From assembly GCF_001642955.1 (NCBI RefSeq), contig NZ_LWSK01000038.1, forward strand, positions 1-49,375: a stretch of 49,375 nucleotides of DNA, written 5' to 3'. Shown piece by piece: positions 1 through 8,674 of this stretch (position 1 is the first letter of the stretch; each line of letters starts with the position of its first letter). The stretch is from Rubripirellula obstinata (lineage in GTDB: Bacteria > Planctomycetota > Planctomycetia > Pirellulales > Pirellulaceae). The translations under genes and the position numbers were made by a program. The notes beneath the pieces were generated by a model. That model was not told the DNA's origin, made no database searches, and worked only from the letters and a program-made list of their open reading frames with translations.

Positions 1-33
1 GCCGCGAAACCGAGCCAGAGAATTGATGCGGGG

Positions 34-502
34 CAGCCATCCGGGTGCTCGCGCACCCGGCAGAGAGCTACCGGCCCTCCAGGCCTAACGCCCAGTAACG
101 CAGACATCCGGGTGCTCGCGCACCCGGCAGGGGGCTGCCGGCCCTCCAGGCCTAACGCGCAGTAACGCAGCCATCCAGGTGCTCGCGCACCCGGCAGGGA
201 GCTGCCGGCCCTCCAGGCCTAACGCGCAGTAACGCAGCCATCCGGGTGCTCGCGCACCCGGCAGGGGGCTGCCGGCCCTCCAGGCCTAACGCGCAGTAAC
301 GCAGCCATCCGGGTGCTCGCGCACCCGGCAGAGAGCTACCGGCCCTCCAGGCCTAACGCGCAGTAACGCAGCCATCCGGGTGCTCGCGCACCCGGCAGAG
401 AGCTACCGGCCCTCCAGGCATAACGCGCAGTAACACAGCCATCCGGGTGCTCGCGCACCCGGCAGAGAGCTGCCGGCTCTCCGGGCCTAACGCGCAGTAA
501 CG
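34..502. repeat. 67-bp tandem repeat array, 7 units
   Basis: Seven head-to-tail copies of a 67-bp unit. The motif CCGGGTGCTCGCGCACCCGG begins at 41, 108, 175, 242, 309, 376 and 443, always 67 bp apart, with only a few point differences (for example CCAGG at 175, ACACAG near 435). Each unit holds a perfect 7-bp-arm hairpin (CCGGGTG/CACCCGG) and a second GC-rich stretch (GCCGGCCCTCCAGGCCTAACG). There are open frames through it but no plausible protein, because frame and composition follow the repeat. It lies upstream of the LRR lipoprotein gene. The unit shares ATCCGGG...CCCGGCAGAG words with the element at the far right end of the window. Confidence 0.95.
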
Positions 503-504
503 TA

Positions 505-540
505 TTTTCCGGACCCAAAACTCTTCGCGGCGTTGGACTT
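505..540. repeat. Partial copy of a dispersed repeat
   Basis: The stretch TTTTCCGGACCCAAAACTCT followed by TCGCGGCGTTGGACT is the reverse complement, with a few changes, of 42545-42577, and matches the edge of the element at 6990-7110 more loosely. It abuts the 67-bp array directly. Bases 541-693 hold no convincing gene; they serve as the leader of the LRR gene. Confidence 0.55.
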
Positions 541-693
541 AGCCCCGCAAGATCGTTACATCGAGAAGACCTCGGACACCATCCGAACGATTCAACAGGG
601 AAGATGGCACTGGACTGGTGAGCAACGAACGTCAAACAGTGTAAAAACAACGCATCTCGCAAACTTCCAAACGCTCCGTCCACGATCAACGTC

Positions 694-1641
694 ATGCCGC
701 GACCTCAGCAAATTGCACTGCTAGCGATCTGTTTAGCCACTTTCCTAGGAGGCTGTTTTTCACAATCCGATACCGGGCCGACGTCGTACAGTTTACAAAC
801 CGACGCGACTGCACCGTTACAGATCGACCAAGTGATTGGAGCGGTCAAAACCGATGACGCTGGTCAATTAATCGAAGTCGATTATCGAAACGTTGCCGCC
901 ACCAACGACGACCTGAAACTGATTGCTGGGCAGCGATCGATCAAGGTCATCAAACTGAGCGGCAAGGATGGAAACAGCAAAGTCAATGACAAGGGTGTTG
1001 CGGCGCTGAGCGGTTTGCACAATTTGAAAGTGCTTGCACTCGACTTTCTTCCCGTCAGCTCCAACGGAATCGCGGCGATGAAAGCATCGACCGATCTGCG
1101 TGAATTGTTGCTCGCCAAGACCGACATTAGCGATCAAGCTTTGGCGACGATCGCGGGGTTTGAAAAGCTGACCAAACTTCGCATTGCGGGAACGGCGATC
1201 ACGGACAATGGAATTGAAAAGCTTGCGGCGCTGTCCAACTTGAAATCGCTTGATGTCAGTGAATGCCAAGCACTCACCGATGATTCTGCCGCCACGTTTG
1301 CGAAACTTACAAACCTACAGCAATTAAACCTATGGCGAGTTCCGATCACCGACGCGGGTCTAAACGAGATTTCAAAACTCAAAAAACTTGAATCGTTGAA
1401 CTTGGACAACACCAAGGTTACTGACGCTGGCTTGGCATCGATTGGCTCGATGACGAACTTGACGTTTCTGCATCTCGGTTCAACAACGATCACCGACGAT
1501 GGACTCGTTAATTTGGAATCGCTGGTCAACTTGAAAGATCTGATCGTGACGCGAACCGGGGTGACTGAATCGGGTGTTAAGAAACTGCAATCCAAGCTGC
1601 CCGACACCAAGATTCAATTGCAATACGAAGGCGACCAATGA
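694..1641 (+). CDS. Leucine-rich-repeat lipoprotein
   Basis: A 315-aa protein. The N-terminus has a basic start, a hydrophobic run and a lipobox (FLGGC, Cys21), so it is probably a lipid-anchored envelope protein. From about residue 85 to the end it consists of roughly 24-residue leucine-rich repeats of the bacterial type, with recurring L-x-x-L-x-L-x-x-T-x-(I/V)-T-D-x-G-L. LRR domains are binding scaffolds; no enzymatic motif is visible. Its stop overlaps the start of polA (ATGA at 1638-1641), so the two are probably co-transcribed, although a functional link to DNA polymerase I is not obvious. The start at 694 is chosen because it gives the lipoprotein signal peptide; the ribosome-binding site is weak. 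Confidence 0.85.
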   Translation: MPRPQQIALLAICLATFLGGCFSQSDTGPTSYSLQTDATAPLQIDQVIGAVKTDDAGQLIEVDYRNVAATNDDLKLIAGQRSIKVIKLSGKDGNSKVNDKGVAALSGLHNLKVLALDFLPVSSNGIAAMKASTDLRELLLAKTDISDQALATIAGFEKLTKLRIAGTAITDNGIEKLAALSNLKSLDVSECQALTDDSAATFAKLTNLQQLNLWRVPITDAGLNEISKLKKLESLNLDNTKVTDAGLASIGSMTNLTFLHLGSTTITDDGLVNLESLVNLKDLIVTRTGVTESGVKKLQSKLPDTKIQLQYEGDQ

Positions 1642-4451
1642 GCACGGCTGAGTTATTTCCTGAAACGCAAAAACTGTTTCTTCTTGATGGCATGGCGTTG
1701 TTTTATCGCGCCCACTTTGCGCTGATTCGCAGCCATCGCTACACCAGCGGTGGTCTGTGTACGTCGGGCGTATTCGGCATGACCAACGCCGTGCTGGATA
1801 TCCTCGCCCGCGAAGATCCAACTCACATCGCCGTCGCCTTTGACACTCGCGAACCGACTCAGCGTCACATCGATTATCCGCAGTACAAGGCACAGCGGGA
1901 CCAGATGCCCGAGGACATGCAGGCGCAGCAGCCCTTCATCGATCGGTTATTCACCGCGATGCAGATTCCGATCATCAAGATGCCCGGTTACGAAGCCGAC
2001 GACATCATCGGAACGCTAGCGGTGCAGGCAGCCGACCAGGGATTCCGAACGCTGATGGTGACGCCGGATAAGGATTATCACCAACTGGTTCGTGACGAAG
2101 TGTTGATCTACAAACCTGGTCGCAAGGGTGGCGAAGTGGAATTGATCGGCGTTCCGGAGGTGTTGGCGAAGTGGGAAATCGAACGTGTTGATCAGGTGAT
2201 CGATATTTTGGGCTTGATGGGCGACAGCAGCGATAACATTCCTGGCATTCCCGGTATCGGGCCCAAGACGGCACAAAAACTGATTGCAAAGTACGGGACG
2301 ATCGAATCGCTGATCGAACATGCGACCGAACTGAAAGGGAAACAACGCGAGCGGGTTGAAGAGAACGTCGAACTGGCGCTGCTGTCCAAAAAACTGGTGA
2401 CGATCCAGTTGGATGTTCCTCATGATTTGCCGATCGAATCCTTCAAGCGGCAAAAAAATGAAACGAAGGAACTGAAAGAATTGTTCATGGAGTTGGAGTT
2501 TGATTCGCTGGGCAAAAAGATGTTTGGCAAATCGTTCTCGTCCGCCACCAACCGAGCTCAGGTGATTCGCGAAAAACGGGAAACCGAAATTCAGGCGACG
2601 CTGTTCGATGATCCGGTCGATGAGAAAACGATTGACGACGTCAAGCACGACTACCAAACCGTAACGACGAACGAAGAACGCCAAACGCTGATCGACTTGC
2701 TGTTGAAACAAGATTCATTCTGTTTCGATACCGAAACTACTGGGCTGGATCCTCGTGTTGCATCGCCGCTAGGAATTTCGTTCGCGATCAAACCACACGA
2801 AGCGTTCTTTGTGGTGATTCCCGAAGATGCCGAACAGTGTGCCGCGATCCTGGATCAGTTTCGTCCGATTTTTGAATCGGAATCGATCAAGAAGATCGGC
2901 CACAATTTGAAGTACGACATGTCGTTATTGAAATGGCATGGGATCGATGTGCGTGGCGAATTGTTCGACACAATGTTGGCACATTCGATGAAGGAACCCG
3001 AGATGCGGCACGGGTTGGATTATTTATCAACGCTATATTTGAATTACAAGCCGATCGCGACGTCGGACTTGATTGGCCCCAAGCCCAAGACCGCCAAGGA
3101 TCCGCCGCAGAAAAACATGCGTGATGTGCCGCTGGAAGATCTGGTCAACTACGCGTGCGAAGACGCCGACGTGACCCTGCAAGTCGCCCATGCACTGATT
3201 CCTGACATCGAAGAACGCGGCGTCAGCAAGGTTTGCTACGAAGTCGAATGCCCGCTGATTCCTGTCTTGGTCGATATGGAATTTGAAGGAATCCGCTTGG
3301 ACACTGAAGCGCTCGCGGCATACTCGACCGTTCTAGAAAAGGAGATCGCAGACCTGCAGGCTCGGATTTTTTCAGCCGCGGGCCACGAATTTAACGTCGA
3401 TTCACCAAAGCAACTTGGCATCGTGCTGTACGACGAATTGCAGCTTGAAGAGAACCCAAAGAAGACAGCGACGGGCCAGTATTCGACTCGTGAAGCCGAA
3501 TTGGAACGGCTTGCGGGCAAACATCCGGTGATCGCTGATGTTTTGGATTACCGAAACGCACGGAAACTGAAATCAACCTACGTCGATCAATTGCCCCTGG
3601 CCGTCAACGAAAAAACAAAGCACGTTCACACTCATTACAGCCAATCTTGGACCGCGACCGGCCGAATGCAGTCGGCTGATCCGAACCTGCAAACGATTCC
3701 GGTTCGCAAACAACGTGGTCGCGAAATCCGCGCCGCCTTTGTCCCGCGTGATGATGACCATTTGATCTTGAGTGCTGATTATTCGCAGATTGAATTGCGA
3801 GTGATGGCGGAACTGAGCGGTGATCCAGGAATGATGGAAGCGTTCGCCAGCGGCGAAGACATTCACACGGTAACGGCAGCCAAGGTTTACAAAGTTGACG
3901 TCGACGAAGTGACTCGCGAAATGCGTGCGAAAGCGAAGACGGTTAACTTTGGAATCATCTACGGAATTTCGGCGTTCGGACTTCAACAACGGCTCAACAT
4001 TCCGCGTGCGGAAGCGTCTGAATTAATCGCAAACTACTTTGAAAAGTATCCCGGTGTTCAGGACTACATTGACCGCACGATCGCGTTTGCCAAAGAACAT
4101 GGCTACGTCGCGACTCAAACCGGGCGTCGGCGGTATTTGCGAGACATCAATTCGCGAAGTCGTGGCAGTGTTCAGGCTGCCGAGCGTTTGGCAATGAACA
4201 GTCCGATCCAGGGAACCGCTGCTGATATGTTAAAGCTGGCGATGATCCGAGTGCATGAAGCTTTAGCCGACGGAAACTTCAAAACCAAAATGGTGCTAAC
4301 CGTTCACGATGAAATTGTCTTCGACATGTTGAAGTCCGAACAAGAAACCGTGATGCCAGTGATCGAGCAGGCAATGAAGAATACGCTGGACATGAAAGTT
4401 CCCATCGAAATCGAAATGGGCGTCGGCGAGAATTGGTTAGAAGCTCACTAG
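1638..4451 (+). CDS. polA: DNA polymerase I
   Basis: 937 aa, normal length for full three-domain Pol I. Residues 1-300 form the 5'-3' exonuclease/flap domain (LLDGMALFYRAHF near the start; GLMGDSSDNIPGIPGIGPKTA). A 3'-5' proofreading domain follows with intact ExoI (FDTETTGLD, Asp364/Glu366), ExoII (GHNLKYDMSLL) and ExoIII (YACEDADVT). The polymerase domain has motif A (SADYSQIELR, Asp714), motif B (RAKAKTVNFGIIYG) and motif C (VHDEIVF, Asp891/Glu892). It repairs DNA and removes Okazaki primers in the cytoplasm. It starts inside the stop of the LRR gene and ends 21 bp from the convergent Rrf2 gene. Proofreading residues are retained, unlike in several Pol I lineages that lost them. Confidence 0.98.
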   Translation: MSTAELFPETQKLFLLDGMALFYRAHFALIRSHRYTSGGLCTSGVFGMTNAVLDILAREDPTHIAVAFDTREPTQRHIDYPQYKAQRDQMPEDMQAQQPFIDRLFTAMQIPIIKMPGYEADDIIGTLAVQAADQGFRTLMVTPDKDYHQLVRDEVLIYKPGRKGGEVELIGVPEVLAKWEIERVDQVIDILGLMGDSSDNIPGIPGIGPKTAQKLIAKYGTIESLIEHATELKGKQRERVEENVELALLSKKLVTIQLDVPHDLPIESFKRQKNETKELKELFMELEFDSLGKKMFGKSFSSATNRAQVIREKRETEIQATLFDDPVDEKTIDDVKHDYQTVTTNEERQTLIDLLLKQDSFCFDTETTGLDPRVASPLGISFAIKPHEAFFVVIPEDAEQCAAILDQFRPIFESESIKKIGHNLKYDMSLLKWHGIDVRGELFDTMLAHSMKEPEMRHGLDYLSTLYLNYKPIATSDLIGPKPKTAKDPPQKNMRDVPLEDLVNYACEDADVTLQVAHALIPDIEERGVSKVCYEVECPLIPVLVDMEFEGIRLDTEALAAYSTVLEKEIADLQARIFSAAGHEFNVDSPKQLGIVLYDELQLEENPKKTATGQYSTREAELERLAGKHPVIADVLDYRNARKLKSTYVDQLPLAVNEKTKHVHTHYSQSWTATGRMQSADPNLQTIPVRKQRGREIRAAFVPRDDDHLILSADYSQIELRVMAELSGDPGMMEAFASGEDIHTVTAAKVYKVDVDEVTREMRAKAKTVNFGIIYGISAFGLQQRLNIPRAEASELIANYFEKYPGVQDYIDRTIAFAKEHGYVATQTGRRRYLRDINSRSRGSVQAAERLAMNSPIQGTAADMLKLAMIRVHEALADGNFKTKMVLTVHDEIVFDMLKSEQETVMPVIEQAMKNTLDMKVPIEIEMGVGENWLEAH

Positions 4452-4472
4452 GACAAGGTTGCGTCGGGCACT

Positions 4473-4895
4473 TCAATGGCTTTCGCACAGCGGTACGATT
4501 GGGCTGGCCGATTCGACCAGGTCTTGAATCGTTACACCGGCAAACGCCTTTTCCGTTGCCTCGTATGCCTTGTCGAGTTCTGCGTGCAGCGGACAAAGGC
4601 TACTGTGCGTTTTGAGTCCTAGTGGACACTTCTTAATGCGAGCGATCGGTGCAACAGTGTTGATTACATCCAGTATCGTCACTTTGCTAGTCGCGTGACT
4701 CAGCTCATAGCCGCCACCGGGCCCCGGTCGCGATTTTACCATTCCAGCAGCACAGAGATCTTGCAGCACGCGTGTCAGGTAGCGACGCGGAACCTTGGTT
4801 TGCTCGGCGAGCAAGTTCGCTGAAACCGGCCGATCAATCTGACTTCCCATGCAAGCAACCGCACGGAGAGCGTATTCAGCGGTTTTGGAAAGCAT
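4473..4895 (-). CDS. Rrf2-family transcriptional regulator
   Basis: 140 aa, typical Rrf2 length. The N-terminus [17 protein letters not shown] and the wing motif [13 protein letters not shown] are diagnostic of the Rrf2 winged helix-turn-helix. IscR, NsrR and RirA use three Cys to bind an Fe-S cluster. Here only Cys90 and Cys101 lie in that loop ([18 protein letters not shown]-x10-C) and the middle Cys is absent. The protein may bind a cluster with another ligand (His97 or His104 are candidates) or sense something else. It is divergent from the BBP7-like gene across about 310 bp and convergent with polA. No target can be assigned from sequence; the nitrate genes 2 kb away are a guess only. 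Confidence 0.88.
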   Translation of the reverse strand: MLSKTAEYALRAVACMGSQIDRPVSANLLAEQTKVPRRYLTRVLQDLCAAGMVKSRPGPGGGYELSHATSKVTILDVINTVAPIARIKKCPLGLKTHSSLCPLHAELDKAYEATEKAFAGVTIQDLVESASPIVPLCESH

Positions 4896-5207
4896 TCGAG
4901 AAAACAGACCAGAAATTCAAGACAAGAAGCAGGACTAAATGAACACCTCACAAAATGCATGCTTGGGTGCAGAACTAAGTTTAGCCCTCAAGGCAAATTT
5001 GAGCAATTGCAAACCATTGATAGCGAATCGTAGGTGTGCACTGTGCAGATTTCCGAAATTTCTAATTGAACGTCAAAACCGATTCACCAATTCAGTTTTT
5101 CCAGAGCAGCAAATACCTCAGCTAATAATCTACATCTGTGAGTGCAGATAAAGCATTCTGTCGCCCACGATGGGCATCCATTCAGATAGATGGCCAGGGA
5201 GGGCCTT
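4896..5207. promoter_or_regulatory. Divergent intergenic region (Rrf2 / BBP7-like)
   Basis: About 310 bp of sequence richer in A+T than the surrounding genes, between two divergent genes, so it must hold both promoters. A palindromic AAAATGCATGCTT lies near 4958-4970, close to the Rrf2 start, and resembles half of an Rrf2/NsrR-type site. I see no clear -35/-10 pair, no hairpin and no gene. Confidence 0.4.
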
Positions 5208-6434
5208 ATGAACTGTTTCAGGATGATATTTGCGTTTGCTTTGGTCTCCGCGAGCCAAAACCTTTGTTTCTCACAGTCGTGCAATTGTGAATCGCCTTCC
5301 CAGTGGCACAACTGTCAGCCGAGAACTGATGTGCGATATGGCCCAACAACTTCCGTTTGGCAGGGTTACCGGGGCGGGCACACGATGCAGCCGGCAGTTC
5401 CCTATCAAGGCTACGCAAACTGTTCTGAACCGGAAGATGGCTACTCCACTTGGACGACGCCACCGACATCGGGCTCAGCCCCCATCTGTGCTGATCCAAG
5501 TGTCGTCGTCGGCGGCTACGGTTCTGTGATCGACAGTTCGCCAATCTTTACACTCGATACATTTGCCGATTCACTAGGTGGATTCTTTGGCGGAATCGAT
5601 TTCCTTTGGATGCGAGCGAACTTTGACCAAAACGTCGCGATGATCGTTGACCCGCCGGTCGGAAACACGCTTGTTCCGTTTGACTATGACTATGAACTTT
5701 CGCCGCGAGCGTGGCTCGGTTGGCAGTCGTGCAGTGGAACTGGATTTCGTGCAACGTATTTTCGATTTGATCAATCTGCAAACACCGAAGCAGTCACCGC
5801 CGTGGCCGGAGCGACTCCGGTGTATCTGTTTGTTTACGGTGCCGGTGGAAACCTGTCCCGCAACGCCAACGCCAACGTCGGCCAGACACTCGTTTCCGAT
5901 CATTCGTTAACCCTCAATTCGCTCGACTTCGAAGCGACTCAAGTTGTTCGCTGGAAACGCTCTCGCGCCCTGTTCGGACTGGGCGTTCGTATCGCCGACA
6001 TGCACCAAACTTCTCGAGGCGATGTGTTTAACCCAGACGGATCGCTCGAAGAAACCGTTCGCAATGAATTGAAGTTCCAAGGTGCCGGGCCAACCGCATC
6101 CGCACAACTGACCCGTGGAATAGGATCGAGTCCGTTTGGAATCTTTGCAACGACACGTGGATCGTTGCTGGTCAGCGACACGGAACAGCGGATCTACGAA
6201 ATGAAGGGAGCGTTCACGACTGAATTAGAAGACATCGCGATCCAGCGAGAAGTTCTTGGTAACGTCGAATTTGGAATCGGCGTTCAGTATGGCCAGTCCA
6301 TCGGCCGCTCGGCTGGAATGTTCTTCCGAGCTGGCTACGAATGCCAACTTTGGCTCGACGCCGGCGGCCCCGTCGATTCCCACAGCACCATCGGCCTGGA
6401 TGGAATCACCTTCGCAACGGGAGTTCAGTTCTGA
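5208..6434 (+). CDS. BBP7-like outer-membrane beta-barrel protein
   Basis: About 408 aa. The N-terminus MNCFRMIFAFALVSASQ is a signal peptide. I place the start at 5208, just after GGGAGGG (about 5198-5203); an in-frame ATG at 5190 would add six residues. A Cys-rich linker follows (SCNCESPSQWHNC). From about residue 115 the pattern FFGGIDFLWMRANF, LSPRAWLGW and GTGFRATYFRFDQ, then alternating strands ending in aromatic Phe (GITFATGVQF), fits the planctomycete BBP7/DUF1551 family of predicted outer-membrane barrels. Function in the family is unknown; surface exposure or a porin-like role is inference. It stands alone, with the next plus-strand gene far away. Confidence 0.7.
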   Translation: MNCFRMIFAFALVSASQNLCFSQSCNCESPSQWHNCQPRTDVRYGPTTSVWQGYRGGHTMQPAVPYQGYANCSEPEDGYSTWTTPPTSGSAPICADPSVVVGGYGSVIDSSPIFTLDTFADSLGGFFGGIDFLWMRANFDQNVAMIVDPPVGNTLVPFDYDYELSPRAWLGWQSCSGTGFRATYFRFDQSANTEAVTAVAGATPVYLFVYGAGGNLSRNANANVGQTLVSDHSLTLNSLDFEATQVVRWKRSRALFGLGVRIADMHQTSRGDVFNPDGSLEETVRNELKFQGAGPTASAQLTRGIGSSPFGIFATTRGSLLVSDTEQRIYEMKGAFTTELEDIAIQREVLGNVEFGIGVQYGQSIGRSAGMFFRAGYECQLWLDAGGPVDSHSTIGLDGITFATGVQF

Positions 6435-6516
6435 CGGACGATTTCAATCGAGAACAATCGGTCGAGCGATGATAAAAGCAATTTGTCTTGGAACGATTTG
6501 CCACGGTTTCGTTGCG

Positions 6517-6810
6517 TCATTCGTTTAGAACACTCGGTAACCGGTTGCGAATGATCTTGGTGGTGGGATCGCCGGGCATGATCGTGTCGCACCACATTTC
6601 GTTCTCGAACAGGTATCGAATTTGGATCGCGATCGCTTCTTTGGCGGCGAACGCATCGCGTGCTTCGGCGAGTGTGACGGTGGCATCGGTCCGAGTCGAT
6701 TTCAGTTGCACATGCTTCACATCGGCCCCGTCTCGCAAATCGGCAAACAATTGCAGGACCTGATCGGAAGCCCATTCAGCTTGAAGAATTTCGGGAAGTT
6801 CGTCGTTCAT
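6517..6810 (-). CDS. Conserved-looking 97-aa protein, unknown function
   Basis: A soluble acidic protein of 97 aa (starts MNDELPEILQAEWASDQ) with no signal peptide, no membrane segment and one Cys. The middle resembles a short alpha/beta protein (DVKHVQLKSTRTDATVTLAEARDAFAAKE). I do not recognise the family. It lies on the same strand as, and downstream of, napF, separated by about 290 bp of repeat sequence, so co-transcription with the nap genes is possible but unproven. It is convergent with the BBP7-like gene across 82 bp. Confidence 0.6.
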   Translation of the reverse strand: MNDELPEILQAEWASDQVLQLFADLRDGADVKHVQLKSTRTDATVTLAEARDAFAAKEAIAIQIRYLFENEMWCDTIMPGDPTTKIIRNRLPSVLNE

Positions 6811-6853
6811 GATGTTGCAAAAAAGAAGGTGACGCTGAGTCCCAAGAGGCAGG

Positions 6854-6970
6854 GGGACGCAGAGAAAAGTGACAGAGATTTCAATGCAAAGACGGATTCT
6901 TGAGATTTACTTCATGTTACCAATATCGCAAAACCTCTACGGCTTCGCGTCTATTGCGGCTCTGCGTCAA
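6854..6970. repeat. Degenerate CTCTGCGTC-type inverted repeat
   Basis: GACGCAGAG at 6854-6862 is matched in reverse orientation by CTCTGCGTC at 6960-6968, and 6937-6970 (CCTCTACGGCTTCGCGTCTA...CTCTGCGTCAA) resembles the better preserved copy at 13347-13397. It is non-coding and lies between napF and the 97-aa gene. Confidence 0.5.
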
Positions 6971-6989
6971 CTTCTCTGCCCACCCACCC

Positions 6990-7106
6990 CGGGCCGTAAA
7001 GAGTTTTCTAACTGTTTAACCGTGTGGGCATCGCCCCGCGCGTCCACGCGGGGCGAAACGCGCGGGGCGATGCCCACGCGGTTAAACGATTTTGGAACCC
7101 TTCACG
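6990..7106. repeat. Dispersed palindromic element (GTTTAACC-type), copy 1
   Basis: Arms of 29 bp at 7014-7042 and 7059-7087 (GTTTAACCGTGTGGGCATCG...) pair with a single mismatch around a 16-base loop. GTAAAGAGTTTTCTAAC on the left and TTTTGGAACCCTTCACGGCG on the right form an outer, weaker pair. A second copy lies at 42547-42664. The right edge supplies the last codons and TGA stop of napF (7102-7104). Confidence 0.85.
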
Positions 7107-7782
7107 GCGTTCCACCCACCCCGGGCCTCTCAAACGCAGGCATCAGCAGGATCGCATTTTCAGGTGCTGGGCAAACGTAGCGGCAGACGCCACATCCGGT
7201 GCAAGTGTCTTCGATGATCGTTGGCTTGCCGTTGGCAACCACAATCGCACCATCGACTGGGCAACGTTCGCTGCAAACGGTACAAGTCGTTGAGTGGTGA
7301 GCAAGGCATAGATGCTCGGTCACTTTCGCCGTGCCCATGATCGGCGGAACAGAATCAACCAGCACTCTGGGTTCGCAGGATGCGATGCAGGGAAAGTCTT
7401 CGCACATCATGCACGCGGACGTATCGGCATCGATGATGGGCGTCCCCGCGACGTTGCCGAGTCGCTCGGGTGCTTTACGGATCGCGTCGTACGGACATGC
7501 CGTGATGCAGTCACCGCACCGAGTGCAGCCAGCAAGAAATTGTGACTCGGCGATCGCACCGGGAGGCCGATGGACGGGAATGGTTCGTGATGGATTCTGG
7601 GACAGGTCCGTCGTGCGAACTGGTTCAATCGAAATTCCCTGTATCGCTTTCGCCGGAGTCGCTTTGGTCGGTTCAGGCTTTGGGTAGCGTTTGACGAGCG
7701 GAACGATCTTCGAGCCACCGATCAGCTTCCAAAACCGCCCTTGAAGTAGGTCGCGGCGATTGATGGTTGGGCGATCGTTCAC
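7102..7782 (-). CDS. napF: NapF-like ferredoxin of the nitrate reductase cluster
   Basis: 226 aa with four [4Fe-4S] motifs: CTRCGDCITACP, CMMCEDFPCIASC, CLAHHSTTCTVCSERCP and CTGCGVCRYVCP. The start NRRDLLQGRFWKL resembles the NapF N-terminus (SRRGILTGRW in E. coli), and the third motif with its upstream Cys is also NapF-like. The protein is longer than E. coli NapF because of a Pro/Thr-rich linker at residues 30-75. NapF is a cytoplasmic helper thought to act in NapA maturation. It is the last gene of napD-A-B-F, 100 bp after napB with a hairpin repeat between. The final residues (PGVGGTP) and stop lie in the adjoining repeat, so the C-terminus may have been rewritten. MauM/NapG-type is the alternative name. 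Confidence 0.8.
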   Translation of the reverse strand: MNDRPTINRRDLLQGRFWKLIGGSKIVPLVKRYPKPEPTKATPAKAIQGISIEPVRTTDLSQNPSRTIPVHRPPGAIAESQFLAGCTRCGDCITACPYDAIRKAPERLGNVAGTPIIDADTSACMMCEDFPCIASCEPRVLVDSVPPIMGTAKVTEHLCLAHHSTTCTVCSERCPVDGAIVVANGKPTIIEDTCTGCGVCRYVCPAPENAILLMPAFERPGVGGTP

Positions 7783-7801
7783 AGAACTAATTTATTTGGC
7801 A

Positions 7802-7867
7802 GAAAGATTGGAGGTAGAAAAATAGGGGACTGATTTTGAGCTGAAATGTTTCTACCTTCAATCTTTC
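7802..7867. repeat. Palindromic repeat (GGAGGTAGAAA-type), copy 1
   Basis: GAAAGATTGGAGGTAGAAA (7802-7820) pairs with TTTCTACCTTCAATCTTTC (7849-7867), 18 of 19 bases, around a 28-base loop. It sits between napB and napF and could act as an intra-operon hairpin that changes napF expression. A diverged copy with the same layout is at 12203-12267. Confidence 0.85.
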
Positions 7868-7882
7868 TACCAAAAACTCGCA

Positions 7883-8674
7883 TCAGCGACGCACCACATC
7901 CAGCGGCGGCAGCATGGGTACGATTTCGGCCTCGGGCATTTGATCGAGAGTCGCCGACGGCGCGTGGCACTGCGTGCAATTGGTTCGCCATGGATGGGTT
8001 GATTCCAAGCCAGCCCAACCGTTGGGGCCGCCGTGACAAGCGTTACAGTTTTCTCGCATCCACTGCGAATGCGGAATCGTTGGCGGAGCACCTTGAAAGG
8101 CTCGCTTGCCTTGCGTCGGTGCGGGCAGGCCGACAAAGCTAGTTTCGACACTCGCATCGACATCTTGAAACGGTACCGGTGCCATCGGAGCATGACACTG
8201 GACACAATTTCCCAGAAACTTGTGCGACATCACGCTAGCTTTCAAACCGGCCATCTGAACACCATTGGAATGGCACGCATAACAAGCCGCGTCGGTTGTG
8301 TTTTCGACCGGGTGAGGAATGATGGGTGGCGCGCCGTTGAACGAGCGGCGGGATGCTCGCAGCTTTCCCGATGCTTCCTTCTCTGCTTCGCTCGGTTCAA
8401 TCTTTGTGTAAAGATCGTAATCCCCACCGGGCAAGGCTTGCGGTTTTGCTTGCCATGACTTTGTCGGGCCCATCGGTGTGCTGGAAATCTCTGAATAACT
8501 GACCGCGGGGATCAGCTTTACGTCATTGGCTGCCGCTTGAGACAAATCGCGATCGACCAATGATGACTCGTAAAACCCATCCGGCTGTGGGACGCCATCA
8601 CCGATGCCGACGAAGTATCCGATCACGGCGACTGCGATCACCAGCGAAAGGAAAACGGTTGTCAATCGATTCAT
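7883..8674 (-). CDS. napB: Periplasmic nitrate reductase cytochrome subunit, four-heme NapB-like
   Basis: 263 aa. One N-terminal hydrophobic segment (TVFLSLVIAVAVIGYFVGIG) acts as signal or membrane anchor. There are four CxxCH heme motifs: CYACH, CVQCH, CNACH and CTQCH. The NapB signature R-x-F-x-GAPPxIPH occurs twice, as RRSFNGAPPIIPHPVE and KRAFQGAPPTIPHSQW, each followed by two heme sites. The protein therefore looks like two NapB modules in tandem, whereas classical NapB (about 150 aa) has one module and two hemes. It passes electrons to NapA in the periplasm. Its start overlaps the napA stop (8671-8674), indicating coupled translation. Confidence 0.88.
   Translation of the reverse strand: MNRLTTVFLSLVIAVAVIGYFVGIGDGVPQPDGFYESSLVDRDLSQAAANDVKLIPAVSYSEISSTPMGPTKSWQAKPQALPGGDYDLYTKIEPSEAEKEASGKLRASRRSFNGAPPIIPHPVENTTDAACYACHSNGVQMAGLKASVMSHKFLGNCVQCHAPMAPVPFQDVDASVETSFVGLPAPTQGKRAFQGAPPTIPHSQWMRENCNACHGGPNGWAGLESTHPWRTNCTQCHAPSATLDQMPEAEIVPMLPPLDVVRR

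Noticed and set aside
34-502. CRISPR array at the left end
   Set aside because: Units are continuous 67-bp tandem repeats with no variable spacers and no cas genes nearby.
336-695. Minus-strand 119-aa ORF over the 67-bp array
   Set aside because: It is largely a translation of the tandem repeat (ARYAWRAGSSLPGARAPG) and has no independent coding signal.
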